From assembly GCA_964570625.1 (NCBI GenBank), contig CAZMYW010000012.1, positions 35,688 through 99,687 on the forward strand: a stretch of 64,000 nucleotides of DNA. The letters are read 5' to 3'. The first letter of the stretch is position 1. Each line of letters begins with the position of its first letter. The stretch comes from JBFLXB01 sp964570625. Its GTDB lineage: Bacteria > Nitrospirota > Nitrospiria > 2-01-FULL-66-17. The notes beneath the pieces were generated by a model. That model had not been told where the DNA came from. It saw only the letters and a list, made by a program, of their open reading frames with translations, and did not search any database. This document shows positions 31,073 to 39,841 of this stretch, one piece after another. Both the position numbers and the translations under genes were made by a program.

Positions 31073-32242
31073 GTGGCATTGCCTAGCCCCTCTCGCCAGA
31101 CGCCCGCGTCCGACATCCGGTTCGGGCTCTACCTTCACATCCCGTTCTGCGTCAGTAAATGCAGCTACTGCGCCTTCAGTTCGATCGCGGGGAGCTCGCG
31201 CCTCATGGCGCCGTATGTCGAAACGCTCCACGAAGAGATCGATCAACGCGCCTCCTTAGGGGCCAATCGAACCGTGCAATCGGTGTATTTCGGGGGAGGG
31301 ACTCCCTCACTGCTGGCACCGGCGGCGCTGACCGGGTTGCTCGCGCACTGCCGACAGGTGTTCGAAGTGGCTTCCGATGCCGAGATCACGCTTGAAGCGA
31401 ACCCCGAGACGGTGACCAGCGACCGTATTGACGGGTATCTCAACGCGGGGGTGAACCGTATTAGTATGGGCGTACAGTCACTAAACGCTGAGGAACTTGC
31501 TGAACTTGGCCGTCCTCACACTCCCGACCGGGCGATTGCAGCATACTCCACGATTCGCCGTGCCGGCTGTCGCAACATCAATCTGGATCTGATCTACGGC
31601 GTACCCGGACAAACCGTCGAGGGTTGGCGTACCACCCTGACGCGGACGCTGGACTTGGCTCCTGACCATCTCTCGGCATATGCGCTGACGCCTGAACCCG
31701 GCACCGACGTCGGGAGAGCCGTGGCGAACGGTTCCCTTCTTCTGCCGCCCGACGAACTGATTGAACACCTGGAAACCGCTCTATTGGAAACCGTTGGACA
31801 ATTCGGACTGCATCGATACGAAATTTCTAACTATGCCACGCCCGGAGCGGCCTGTCGCCATAACCTGCTCTATTGGTCGTGCGACGACTGGCTCGGTTTC
31901 GGCGCCAGCGCCCACTCGCACCTTGCGGGACATCGGTGGTGGAATCGTTTCGATCCCTCGGAGTACCTCCAAGGCGTCCGCGAACACGCGAGCGTCGAAG
32001 GCATGGAAACCTTGACGGTGACTCAACGGATCAATGAGGCCATCGCCTTTGGCCTCCGGATGGTGGAGGGTGTTCCCCGAGCCCGCCTGATCCAGCGTAT
32101 GGGCGAAGGCCCATGGTCACTCAAAACACCACGTCTCGCGGAACTTGTGGATCAGGGACTCTTAGAGAACGACACCCACATCCTTCGGCTTACGCCAAGA
32201 GGATTTTCCGTGGCCGATGCCGTCTCCGTCGCCTTGTTCTAG
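31073..32242 (+). CDS. hemW: Radical SAM heme chaperone HemW (HemN-like)
   Basis: 389 residues, the usual HemW length. GLYLHIPFCVSKCSYCAFSS holds the CxxxCxxC [4Fe-4S] site followed by the extra Cys/Phe pattern of HemW; YFGGGTPSLL, SMGVQSLN and LDLIYGVPGQT are family blocks, and the HemN C-terminal domain (ITQRINEAIAFGLRM-like) follows. HemW binds and delivers heme to respiratory enzymes; older annotations call it oxygen-independent coproporphyrinogen oxidase. The start is GTG 31073 without a ribosome site. A 10-codon frame at 31054-31086 overlaps this start but may be chance. Confidence 0.92.
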   Translation: MALPSPSRQTPASDIRFGLYLHIPFCVSKCSYCAFSSIAGSSRLMAPYVETLHEEIDQRASLGANRTVQSVYFGGGTPSLLAPAALTGLLAHCRQVFEVASDAEITLEANPETVTSDRIDGYLNAGVNRISMGVQSLNAEELAELGRPHTPDRAIAAYSTIRRAGCRNINLDLIYGVPGQTVEGWRTTLTRTLDLAPDHLSAYALTPEPGTDVGRAVANGSLLLPPDELIEHLETALLETVGQFGLHRYEISNYATPGAACRHNLLYWSCDDWLGFGASAHSHLAGHRWWNRFDPSEYLQGVREHASVEGMETLTVTQRINEAIAFGLRMVEGVPRARLIQRMGEGPWSLKTPRLAELVDQGLLENDTHILRLTPRGFSVADAVSVALF

Positions 32243-32245
32243 GAT

Positions 32246-32306
32246 CGGACCGTTTTTCAACAGGTCCGGAAAGTGAACGCCCTTCGGAGGGCCTCCGAAG
32301 GGCGTT
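32246..32306. terminator. Paired hairpins between convergent hemW and csp
   Basis: A CGGACC/GGTCCG hairpin (32246-32268) is followed by a perfect 14-bp stem with a three-base loop (32276-32306). Placement between two convergent stop codons fits a bidirectional terminator. T-runs are short, so the second hairpin may work mainly as an mRNA 3' end. Confidence 0.55.
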
Positions 32307-32334
32307 GGAATTCCACTCTGGAGGGTCGGACTGG

Positions 32335-32547
32335 TTAGGCCTGCACCGTGGTCTTAACGACATTGGCAGCCTGAGGGCCCTTGGCCCCTTTGACAACGTC
32401 GAACTCCACCTCCTGCCCCTCATCCAGGGTTTTAAAACCGTCTCCCTGAATCGCCGAGAAGTGGACGAAGACGTCACTACCGTCCTCCTGGGAGATGAAC
32501 CCGTACCCCTTGCTGGCGTTGAACCACTTGACCTTTCCTCTTGCCAC
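32335..32547 (-). CDS. csp: Cold-shock domain protein, second copy
   Basis: A 70-residue single cold-shock domain protein with RNP1 KGYGFI and RNP2 VFVHFSAI. It differs from the copy at 116-316 mainly in the loop QEDGSD and a short TTVQA tail. GGAGGG lies before the ATG. It has a near-consensus sigma70 promoter (32626-32654) and an untranslated leader of about 70 bases, longer than for most genes here, as is common for cold-regulated csp mRNAs. Confidence 0.95.
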   Translation of the reverse strand: MARGKVKWFNASKGYGFISQEDGSDVFVHFSAIQGDGFKTLDEGQEVEFDVVKGAKGPQAANVVKTTVQA

Positions 32548-32625
32548 TGCGCGACCCTCCTTTCAGAACAGAACCTTCACTGAACCATCCCAACCGGGGA
32601 CAACGTACTGTGACCGGCAGTTTCG

Positions 32626-32654
32626 CTTATAACAGATGTGCAAAATAGTGTCAA
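32626..32654 (-). promoter_or_regulatory. Strong sigma70-type promoter of the second csp gene
   Basis: TTGACA (32654-32649), 17-base spacer, TATAAG (32631-32626), in an A/T-rich setting. This is the closest match to consensus in the window and fits a highly expressed gene. Confidence 0.8.
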
Positions 32655-32857
32655 GATAATTTGGATTTTAGGGAATTTTCCGATACGGCTGGCGGTTATA
32701 TCGGATTTGACGAAGTGAATTTTGTGGAAAAAATGTTCACAAATTTCCCATTGCATTCACTTCCAGTGGTTTCCTGTTCGGGACATCTTTGGAAAGCGGG
32801 ACTTTCAGGAAAATCAGGAGTGGTCGCCGCGATCCATACCACAACCCCGCTGCCTCA
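32655..32857. other. A/T-rich spacer upstream of csp and downstream of dcd
   Basis: Base composition falls clearly below the neighbourhood average around 32640-32760, with several A- and T-runs. It probably serves as an upstream activating (UP-like) region for the csp promoter. No gene, tRNA or clear terminator is visible. Confidence 0.4.
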
Positions 32858-33409
32858 TCATAAACGGGGCAGGGTGATGCCTTGCTGCGCCTGATACTTG
32901 CCTTTTCGGTCAGCGTACGAGGTTTCGCAAATCTCGTCACTCTCGAAAAAGAGGACTTGTGCGATGCCTTCGAACGCATAGATTTTCGCTGGCAGCGGAG
33001 TGGTGTTTGACACTTCAAGGGTCACGTACCCCTCCCATTCAGGCTCGAACGGCGTCACGTTGGTAATGATGCCACAGCGAGCATAGGTCGACTTCCCGAC
33101 GCACACGGTGATCACATTCCGGGGAATCCGAAAGTATTCGACACTTCGGCCGAGAGCGAACGAATTAGGGGGAATAATGCAGACATCACCCTTAAAATCC
33201 ACGAACGACTTGACGTCGAAGTCTTTGGGGTCAACCGTGGTGTGGTTGATGTTGGTAAAAATTTTGAAATCGTCCGATATGCGAAGGTCATACCCATATG
33301 AAGAGAGGCCGTAGGAAATAGTCCCTGCGCGAACCTGCTTCTCCTCGAACGGGCTGATCATCCCGTACTCCTTGGCCATCTTCCGGATCCATCGATCGTT
33401 CTTCACCAT
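32858..33409 (-). CDS. dcd: dCTP deaminase
   Basis: 183 residues. LSSYGYDLRISDDFKIF, the trimer-type core GKSTYARCGIITNVTPFEPEWEGYVTLEVSN and the C-terminal KYQAQQGITLPRL are the Dcd signatures. It deaminates dCTP to dUTP as the first step to dTMP in the cytoplasm; a bifunctional dCTP deaminase/dUTPase cannot be excluded. GAGAGGAAAACC precedes the ATG. It lies 80 bases after kamA on the same strand. Confidence 0.96.
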   Translation of the reverse strand: MVKNDRWIRKMAKEYGMISPFEEKQVRAGTISYGLSSYGYDLRISDDFKIFTNINHTTVDPKDFDVKSFVDFKGDVCIIPPNSFALGRSVEYFRIPRNVITVCVGKSTYARCGIITNVTPFEPEWEGYVTLEVSNTTPLPAKIYAFEGIAQVLFFESDEICETSYADRKGKYQAQQGITLPRL

Positions 33410-33489
33410 GGTTTTCCTCTCTAGACAGGTCGTGTTTCCCGAAATGATCGGCTCACTGCCACCGGATCAACCCAGCGGGTCGATTGGCA

Positions 33490-34647
33490 TCACCGCGGAA
33501 GGCGTTGGGTCGAAATTGGTCGGGTCGCGGGGTCAGCACTACCACCCTGACCACACGCGTCGAGTTCTCCAGGCCCATTGGGTCCCGGCTGCACTTGCGG
33601 GTACCGGTACACCTGGTCTTCATAGTTCTTCAGGATGACCTCTTGCGAATTGATGTCGAGGACGAATTCCGGCGGTGTCACCGTAATTTTTCCCCCGCCA
33701 CCCGGCGCATCGATGACATACCGCGGAATGGCCATCCCGGACGTATGGCCGTGAAGGGCGCGAAGAATACCCAGCCCGGTTTCCACCGTGGTGCGGAACT
33801 GGTTGGTGCCCGTGACCAGATCCGCCTGATACAAGTAGTACGGCTTCACCCGGATCCGCAGAAGGTGCTGGAGCAGGCGTTTCATCACTTCAGGGTCGTC
33901 ATTGACGCCCTTAAGCAGCACCGTCTGGCTGCCCAGTGGAATTCCCGCATCGGCTAACCGTCCACACGCCTCAGCCACTTCCGGCGTGATTTCGTCGGGG
34001 TGATTGAAATGCAGATTCATGTAGAGCGGATGGTACCTCTTCAGCATCGCACACAATTCCGGCGTGATCCGAGAGGGCAACGTTCCAGGCACTCGCGATC
34101 CGAGGCGAATGATCTCCAGATGGGGAATGGCTCGGAGCGCGGAGAGCAGCCGATCGAGGAGCGTGTCGACCAACAACAACGGATCCCCCCCTGAAAAAAT
34201 AATGTCTCGGATCTCGGGGTGTCTTTGGATATACCCCGCGACCACATCGATCGCTTCCGGTGTAATGGTTCCCCCCGGAGAGCCCACGAACCGTTTACGC
34301 GTGCAGAACCGGCAATAGATGGGACACTGGTTGGTCACGAATAGTAGGACCCGATCGGGATAGCGGTGCACCAGATGCGGAACAACCATGTCGCCGTCTT
34401 CATTCAGCGGGTCGTCCTTCATGTCGAAATTGAGGTCCAATTCTTCCACACTAGGGACCACTTGCAGCCAGATCGGGTCCCCTTTATATCGAATCGTCTT
34501 CAAGACGTGGGGGGTGATCCGCATGGGATATCGGGCCACGACCGCACGTAACTCATCCGCTTCGTGTGGCGTCATCCCCAGCCGTGCGATGAGATCCTCC
34601 ACCGCCTCCAAGCTTTCGCGGAGATCGTACTTCCACTGCTCGGTCAC
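33490..34647 (-). CDS. KamA-family radical SAM aminomutase
   Basis: 385 residues. The CPIYCRFCTRKRFVG block is the [4Fe-4S]/SAM site of lysine 2,3-aminomutases; FSGGDPLLL, RLGSRVPGTLPSRIT, HFNHPDEITPE and KPYYLYQADLVTG follow, and PRYVIDAPGGGGK is the PLP/substrate region. KamA makes beta-lysine; some relatives modify EF-P (EpmB) or act on glutamate, and the substrate is not decided here. No beta-lysine acetyltransferase (AblB) or EpmA is visible nearby. The next gene upstream encodes an ATP-grasp-like protein, so a two-step modification or peptide-ligation route is possible. Confidence 0.88.
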   Translation of the reverse strand: MTEQWKYDLRESLEAVEDLIARLGMTPHEADELRAVVARYPMRITPHVLKTIRYKGDPIWLQVVPSVEELDLNFDMKDDPLNEDGDMVVPHLVHRYPDRVLLFVTNQCPIYCRFCTRKRFVGSPGGTITPEAIDVVAGYIQRHPEIRDIIFSGGDPLLLVDTLLDRLLSALRAIPHLEIIRLGSRVPGTLPSRITPELCAMLKRYHPLYMNLHFNHPDEITPEVAEACGRLADAGIPLGSQTVLLKGVNDDPEVMKRLLQHLLRIRVKPYYLYQADLVTGTNQFRTTVETGLGILRALHGHTSGMAIPRYVIDAPGGGGKITVTPPEFVLDINSQEVILKNYEDQVYRYPQVQPGPNGPGELDACGQGGSADPATRPISTQRLPR

Positions 34648-34695
34648 GTATCGACTCCTCCCGTCAGAACACGTCTTCTCGGTTGCCGAACCGCC

Positions 34696-36147
34696 CTAGG
34701 CACGACGAGCATTCGAAACAGACAGCGGTGGCTCAACAGCACATGGCGCGAGCACAGCATCTGTCATCCCATGGATGATCTTCTTCTCCAGCGAACAGGT
34801 GGTCGCTAGTACCCCCCCCAACACCACATCCCCGTCAGACACAAAATAGTACGGCGACAGTCGAGTGCGGCCGGCCATCGATCGCACCGCACCGGACGGC
34901 TCCTCAAAGTAGGTGACTTCGTCTCGACGCGCCACGTGAAACTCCTGGACGATGTGCGGCGTAGAGGAGAATGCCTCCAGGGCCGCCTCCAGCGCGTCCC
35001 GCCACGCAGCGGCAGGCTGGTCGTGGCCGACGACGACTCCGCGACCTCCCCACGCCAACTCGGAGAATCCTGACGGCTTGATCACCAGGCGCCGCTCGCG
35101 CTGAGTGGCGTCGCCCAGCTGGCGCCAGTCCCGAACGGGGCGCCCCGCGAGCTCGAACCCCGCGATCACCGCGTGCGGCGGCACCTCTGCCGGATCAAGG
35201 ACCCAGGTGCGCGGAAACAGGGCCTGCAAGACGTCCGTCGTACGAAGCCCGAGGTCATCCCGCCACCATTGCCGCAAGGCGGGGTGGTGCCACAACGCCA
35301 TCGCCAACTTCTCTTCCAGGAACGCTTTCCCGGGCGGCGTCATCCGCACCGTGTTTTTCTTTGCTGCGTACAGAAAGAGTTCCGACTTGGGGATATTCTT
35401 GAGGTCGAACAATTCGAAGAATCGATACAACACATCAACCGGTGCCGGCCCGTCGGGTCCCAGCAGCGTCAAGCCCGCCTCGTGAAAGGTGAGGTCCGAC
35501 GGAGCAACCGTCGCGGCAGACACACCCCGAGCAGATAGGCTTCTGGCGAGGTACCGCATCTCTGGTCGATAGTCAGCTGATTCGTCCGAGACGACAATGG
35601 CTACACGCGCGCCATCCCCGATGATTCGCGAAAATCCGTCGATCACCCCGCCTGAGCCGCCGACCAGCGGGGTCTCCTGTCCGTAGAGCGCCTGGAAGGC
35701 CGCGGTCAAACCGAACCCGCCGGGTACCGCGTCAAGTTCCGCCGAAACCCACCCAGACTCCGTGATGAACAGGTCTGGTCGAATGATGCCCGGCAATTGA
35801 TCCCGCACCCGCCGCATACGCCCGTAGTCAACGACCGCCTGGGATTTCCCTTGATCCAGGTAACGAGCGACCCACCTGAGGCTGGGAGTCTTCAAGCTCT
35901 GGTAATACAGCCGGTTCAACGACCGGTAAAAGGCCAACAACGTGGGCCCCAGCTGATGCAAGAAGTCCATCTCTGATTGGGTCAGCCAATACGGCCCCAG
36001 GCTGACCCGCCAACAGGGCAACCCATCACCATCCGCCTGAGTAAACAGCCCTTCGCGTCGCAACACCTCCAGGTAGCGCGCCCCCGACGTTGCGTGTTGA
36101 GGTGTCAACGACGTCCCGAGGGGCGCGTTATGGGAAGGGGCCAACAC
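34696..36147 (-). CDS. ATP-grasp-like protein of unknown substrate
   Basis: 483 residues, soluble. The middle and C-terminal parts look like an ATP-grasp ligase: LFITESGWVSAELDAVPGGFG, RLVIKPSGFSELAWGGRGVVVG (a likely ATP-binding Lys and glycine loop), HIVQEFHV, and a late acidic/Asn region. I do not recognise the exact family; a remote likeness to glutathionylspermidine-synthetase-type ligases is possible. The GTG start at 36147 is uncertain and without ribosome site. It lies 48 bases upstream of kamA in the same direction, so the two may share a pathway. Confidence 0.6.
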   Translation of the reverse strand: MLAPSHNAPLGTSLTPQHATSGARYLEVLRREGLFTQADGDGLPCWRVSLGPYWLTQSEMDFLHQLGPTLLAFYRSLNRLYYQSLKTPSLRWVARYLDQGKSQAVVDYGRMRRVRDQLPGIIRPDLFITESGWVSAELDAVPGGFGLTAAFQALYGQETPLVGGSGGVIDGFSRIIGDGARVAIVVSDESADYRPEMRYLARSLSARGVSAATVAPSDLTFHEAGLTLLGPDGPAPVDVLYRFFELFDLKNIPKSELFLYAAKKNTVRMTPPGKAFLEEKLAMALWHHPALRQWWRDDLGLRTTDVLQALFPRTWVLDPAEVPPHAVIAGFELAGRPVRDWRQLGDATQRERRLVIKPSGFSELAWGGRGVVVGHDQPAAAWRDALEAALEAFSSTPHIVQEFHVARRDEVTYFEEPSGAVRSMAGRTRLSPYYFVSDGDVVLGGVLATTCSLEKKIIHGMTDAVLAPCAVEPPLSVSNARRA

Positions 36148-36347
36148 GATCAGCGGCGACGGGCCGCTCGATGGGGCAGAAAGAGAGGAAGGATGCCACC
36201 CGTCTGGGAGACGCTCACACCAACGCTCACTGACGACTGGGTGTCGTCTAACATGGACGGTATTTTACCATGGGCCTTAGCGGCCTCGTCAAGCAACGGA
36301 GCGGCTGCGCCGACTATACGGACGCGGTTCGGGCCCCTGTCGACCTG

Positions 36348-38630
36348 TTAGGCTGCGGGCTCTTCTTCGTAGGTGCAACCCTCGACGATACAGCGTCTCT
36401 TGGGTTCACCACCCTTGAAGGTTTTCTCGACGACGAAAGGAGCGTGGCACTGGGGACACGCTTTGGGAACCGGGCGCTCCCAGAGCGCATAGTCGCACTT
36501 GGGATAGGTGGCGCATGAATAGAAGACTCGACCCTTTTTCGTGCGTTTTTCGACCAACTGACCGCCACAGCCTTCTCGCGGGCAGGTGACCCCCGTTCCG
36601 AGTGACCGTGTCGTCTTGCACGTCGGATAGTTCGAACACGCGATAAATCGCCCGAATCGCCCGGTCTTGATGACCATCGCACCGCCGCACTTGTCACACA
36701 CCTCGTTCGTTTCCGTTTGTTTCGGCACCACCACAATCGTTCCGTCGGACTCTTCTCGAAACTCCTTGGTATTTTTGCACTCCGGATACCCTGGACAGGC
36801 CAGAAACCGGCCATTACGACCCCATTTGATCACCATCTGCTTCCCACACCGCTCGCAGGCGATGTCAGTCGGCTTCTCTTCCCGCTTGACGTCACGCATT
36901 TCGGTGGTGGCTTTTAAGAGATAGGTGTTGAACGGTCCGTAAAATTCGCGGACCGTATCCACCCACCCCTTTTCTCCCTCTTCGATCTGATCCAGATCCT
37001 CTTCCAGCGTTGCGGTGAACTGGATGTTCAGGACGTCGGGGAAATGTTTGACGAGCAATTCGTTGACCACGACACCGAGTTCCGTCGGGCGTAATCGTCC
37101 CTCCACTTTCGCGACGTATTTACGGTCTTGAATAGTTGAAATGATAGACGCATACGTGCTGGGCCGACCAATGCCACGCTCCTCCAACTCCTTGATCAAC
37201 AGCGATTCGGTAAACCGAGGGGGCGGTTGCGTGAAGTGTTGACGGGGTGCGATGTCCTGGACACGCAAAACGTGTCCTTCATTCAACACCGGGAGATGCC
37301 GTTCTTCCGCTTCGTCTTCTTCGCTCTTTGAAGGTGTTGTCTCTCCCCCGCGCTCCGTTGACTCGGTATAGACCGTGGTAAAGCCGGCGAACAACATGAC
37401 CGCGCCCGTGGCACGGAAGACGGCCTCCCCGGCCGTGACGTCCACGCGCGTTTGCTCAAGCACGGCGGGTGTCATCTGGCTGGCCACAAACCGCTTCCAA
37501 ATCATCGCGTACAGTTGATACAAATCCCGGTCGAGCGTGCTCCGGAGTTGCTCCGGGTCGCGCGTCACCGCCGTAGGCCTGATCGCCTCGTGGGCATCCT
37601 GCGCGCCCTTTTTATTCCGGTAGACATTCGGCGAACTGGGCGCGAATTCCGACCCGAATCGCTCGCGCACGAACTCCGCCGCCTCGGCCTGAGCCTCAGC
37701 GGAGATCCGCGTCGAATCCGTACGCATATACGTGATCAGTCCGACCGGGCCCTCGTCACCGAGTTCCACCCCCTCGTACAACCGCTGGGCCAACGCCATC
37801 GTTCGCTTCGGCGAGTACCGCAGCTTCCGGGAGGCTTCCTGCTGAAGTTTGCTCGTGGTAAACGGTGCGGGGGGATTCTTGCGCCGTTCTTTCTTCTCGA
37901 TTTGGGCAACCTGGAAGGGAACACCGACCAGCGCGGTCTTCACCGCGGAGGCGTCATCCGCATTCGAGAGCGCCACCTCCTCGCCTCGCCACTTGATCAG
38001 TTTGGCCTCGAAAGCCAGGGGCTGATCCGCTTCCAGGAGCGCGACAATCGACCAATACTCATCGCTCCGAAATACCTCGATCTCCCGCTCGCGCTCACAG
38101 ATGATTCGCACCGCGACCGACTGCACGCGGCCCGCCGAGAGCCCCCGCCTGACCTTCTCCCACAACAACGGACTGATCTTGTAGCCCACGATGCGATCCA
38201 AGATACGGCGCGCTTGTTGGGCATCCACCTTGTGCTGCTTCAATTCGGTCGGGTTTTCCAACGCGCGCTTCACTGCGCGCTCGGTAATCTCGTTAAACAG
38301 GACGCGTTTGATCTTCCCGTTCCGCCCTTTGGTTTTCTTTCCGGTGCCGTTCAATTCCTCCGCAATATGCCATGCGATGGCTTCACCCTCGCGATCGGGA
38401 TCAGGGGCCAAGTACACGACATCGGCGGTCTGAGCCGCAGCCTTGATGTCATCCAAGACCTTTTTCTTCCCCCGGATGACCTGGTACTGCGGCCGGAAGT
38501 CATGCTCGACGTCCACGCCGAACTTGCTCTTGGGGAGGTCCTTCACGTGACCGATGGAGGCCATCACCTTGTATTTCCTGCCCAAATACTTGGCGAGGGT
38601 TCTCGCCTTGGACGGCGACTCCACGATCAC
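36348..38630 (-). CDS. topA: DNA topoisomerase I
   Basis: At least 760 residues. The Toprim domain opens with IVESPSKARTLAKYLG; the catalytic Tyr is in LITYMRTDSTRIS; four C-terminal zinc-ribbon modules follow (CERCGKQMVIKWG, CDKCGGAMVIKTG, CPREGCGGQLVEKR, CPQCHAPFVVEK). It relaxes negative supercoils. The GTG at 38630 cuts into the first beta-strand and lacks a ribosome site. The frame continues upstream to an ATT at 38663 giving (M)SKPAKTGKSLVIVES, with GAGGAA eight bases before it; that rare start may be the true one. Upstream partner: dprA, a common pairing. Confidence 0.95.
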   Translation of the reverse strand: MIVESPSKARTLAKYLGRKYKVMASIGHVKDLPKSKFGVDVEHDFRPQYQVIRGKKKVLDDIKAAAQTADVVYLAPDPDREGEAIAWHIAEELNGTGKKTKGRNGKIKRVLFNEITERAVKRALENPTELKQHKVDAQQARRILDRIVGYKISPLLWEKVRRGLSAGRVQSVAVRIICEREREIEVFRSDEYWSIVALLEADQPLAFEAKLIKWRGEEVALSNADDASAVKTALVGVPFQVAQIEKKERRKNPPAPFTTSKLQQEASRKLRYSPKRTMALAQRLYEGVELGDEGPVGLITYMRTDSTRISAEAQAEAAEFVRERFGSEFAPSSPNVYRNKKGAQDAHEAIRPTAVTRDPEQLRSTLDRDLYQLYAMIWKRFVASQMTPAVLEQTRVDVTAGEAVFRATGAVMLFAGFTTVYTESTERGGETTPSKSEEDEAEERHLPVLNEGHVLRVQDIAPRQHFTQPPPRFTESLLIKELEERGIGRPSTYASIISTIQDRKYVAKVEGRLRPTELGVVVNELLVKHFPDVLNIQFTATLEEDLDQIEEGEKGWVDTVREFYGPFNTYLLKATTEMRDVKREEKPTDIACERCGKQMVIKWGRNGRFLACPGYPECKNTKEFREESDGTIVVVPKQTETNEVCDKCGGAMVIKTGRFGRFIACSNYPTCKTTRSLGTGVTCPREGCGGQLVEKRTKKGRVFYSCATYPKCDYALWERPVPKACPQCHAPFVVEKTFKGGEPKRRCIVEGCTYEEEPAA

Positions 38631-38713
38631 GAGCGACTTGCCTGTTTTGGCCGGCTTAGAAATACGCGTTCCTCGAAGTCTGTGCAGGGATTATACCCGA
38701 TTCCGTCGAGCCG

Positions 38714-39841
38714 TCACGGAACCGCCATCTGACGGACATACCGCTGGCCCGGAACCTGTTTGGCGACGCCTTTGAGTTCAAGGCCCAACAGCACTTCGGC
38801 CAGCCGATCCGGAGCCACACTGGAGCGGACCGTCAATTCGTCGACATGTGCGGGTTCCCAAGACAATAAGTCAAAGACTCGCCGCTCGTCCGCGGTCAAG
38901 TCAACCGCAGGGGACGGAACGACTGCAAACCGCTGAACGGCTTGACCCACCTGGCCGACCACTTGCTCAAGCACGTCATCGGCGGTTTCCACCAGCGTGG
39001 CGCCGGCCTTGATGAGCCGGTTGGTCCCGGTGCTCGTCGGCGTGCCCACGTTCCCGGGCACCGCAAACACTTCGCGTCCTTGCTCAAGCGCCAACTTTGC
39101 GGTGATCAGTGAACCACTCTCCGCCGTGGCTTCGATGACCAGGACGCCGAGCGACATCCCGCTGATAATACGATTGCGAGTGGGAAAATGATGCGGGTCT
39201 GGAGGAGCCCCCAGCGGAAATTCAGACAATACGGCGCCGTGGCTGCGCACCTTGTCTTTTAGGCCCCGCATCTCCGGAGGATACGCCACGTCCACGCCGC
39301 AGCCCAGCACCGCCACGGTTCGCCCGTTTCCTTGGAGGGCCCCCTGGTGCGCAGCCGCGTCGATGCCCCTTGCCAAGCCACTGACCACCACAAATCCAGC
39401 GGCCGCAAGTTCAGTCGCCAACCGTGTGGCGGTGGCCGTGCCATAGGGAGTCGCGCGCCGCGAACCCACTACCGCAATCACCCGCCGCTCATCCGTTGGT
39501 AGATCACCCAGCACGTACAACACGGGGGGCGGATCATGAATACGACGAAGGTGGACTGGATAGTCAGAGCTCGGCAAGGTGAGCAACCGGCCGCTCAGTG
39601 AGGCCAGACACGCCAACTCCGCGTCCACCTGACCCCATCCGTCGAAAGCGTGGACCGCATCGGCCACGTGGCGCGGGCAACCATCCACGCTACGCAACGT
39701 TGAGGCCGGGGCCCGCCACACCGCCTCGGCCGTACCCAGTGCGTCAACCAGGACCCGAAAGGTTACGGGCCCCACGCCCGGGACTCGGGTGAGGGCCAGG
39801 GCAGCCCGCTCGGCGTCGCGCACCGTTGAGGCCGGAGACAT
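38714..39841 (-). CDS. dprA: DNA processing protein DprA
   Basis: 375 residues. An N-terminal SAM/helix-hairpin region (LALTRVPGVGPVTFRVLVDALG) is followed by the Rossmann-like core with AVVGSRRATPYG, VVSGLARGIDAAAHQGAL, TVAVLGCGVDVAYPPE and SEFPLGAPPDPHHFPTRNRI, and a C-terminal winged-helix (AERRVFDLLSWEPAHVDEL-like). DprA loads RecA on incoming single strands in transformation and protects DNA. Its ATG overlaps the rng stop (TAATG). Presence of dprA alone does not show competence. Confidence 0.95.
   Translation of the reverse strand: MSPASTVRDAERAALALTRVPGVGPVTFRVLVDALGTAEAVWRAPASTLRSVDGCPRHVADAVHAFDGWGQVDAELACLASLSGRLLTLPSSDYPVHLRRIHDPPPVLYVLGDLPTDERRVIAVVGSRRATPYGTATATRLATELAAAGFVVVSGLARGIDAAAHQGALQGNGRTVAVLGCGVDVAYPPEMRGLKDKVRSHGAVLSEFPLGAPPDPHHFPTRNRIISGMSLGVLVIEATAESGSLITAKLALEQGREVFAVPGNVGTPTSTGTNRLIKAGATLVETADDVLEQVVGQVGQAVQRFAVVPSPAVDLTADERRVFDLLSWEPAHVDELTVRSSVAPDRLAEVLLGLELKGVAKQVPGQRYVRQMAVP

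Noticed and set aside
31054..31086. Ten-codon upstream frame overlapping the hemW start
   Set aside because: A -10 match would need a 20-base spacer and the frame has no ribosome site; it is too short to tell from chance.
37452..38732. Long plus-strand open frame opposite topA
   Set aside because: It is antisense to an unmistakable topA, its residues are rich in Arg, Gly, Leu and His as expected from a high-GC antisense frame, and it matches no family. The same reasoning removes 39826-41466 (opposite rng) and 4918-5979 (alternate frame of dabB1).
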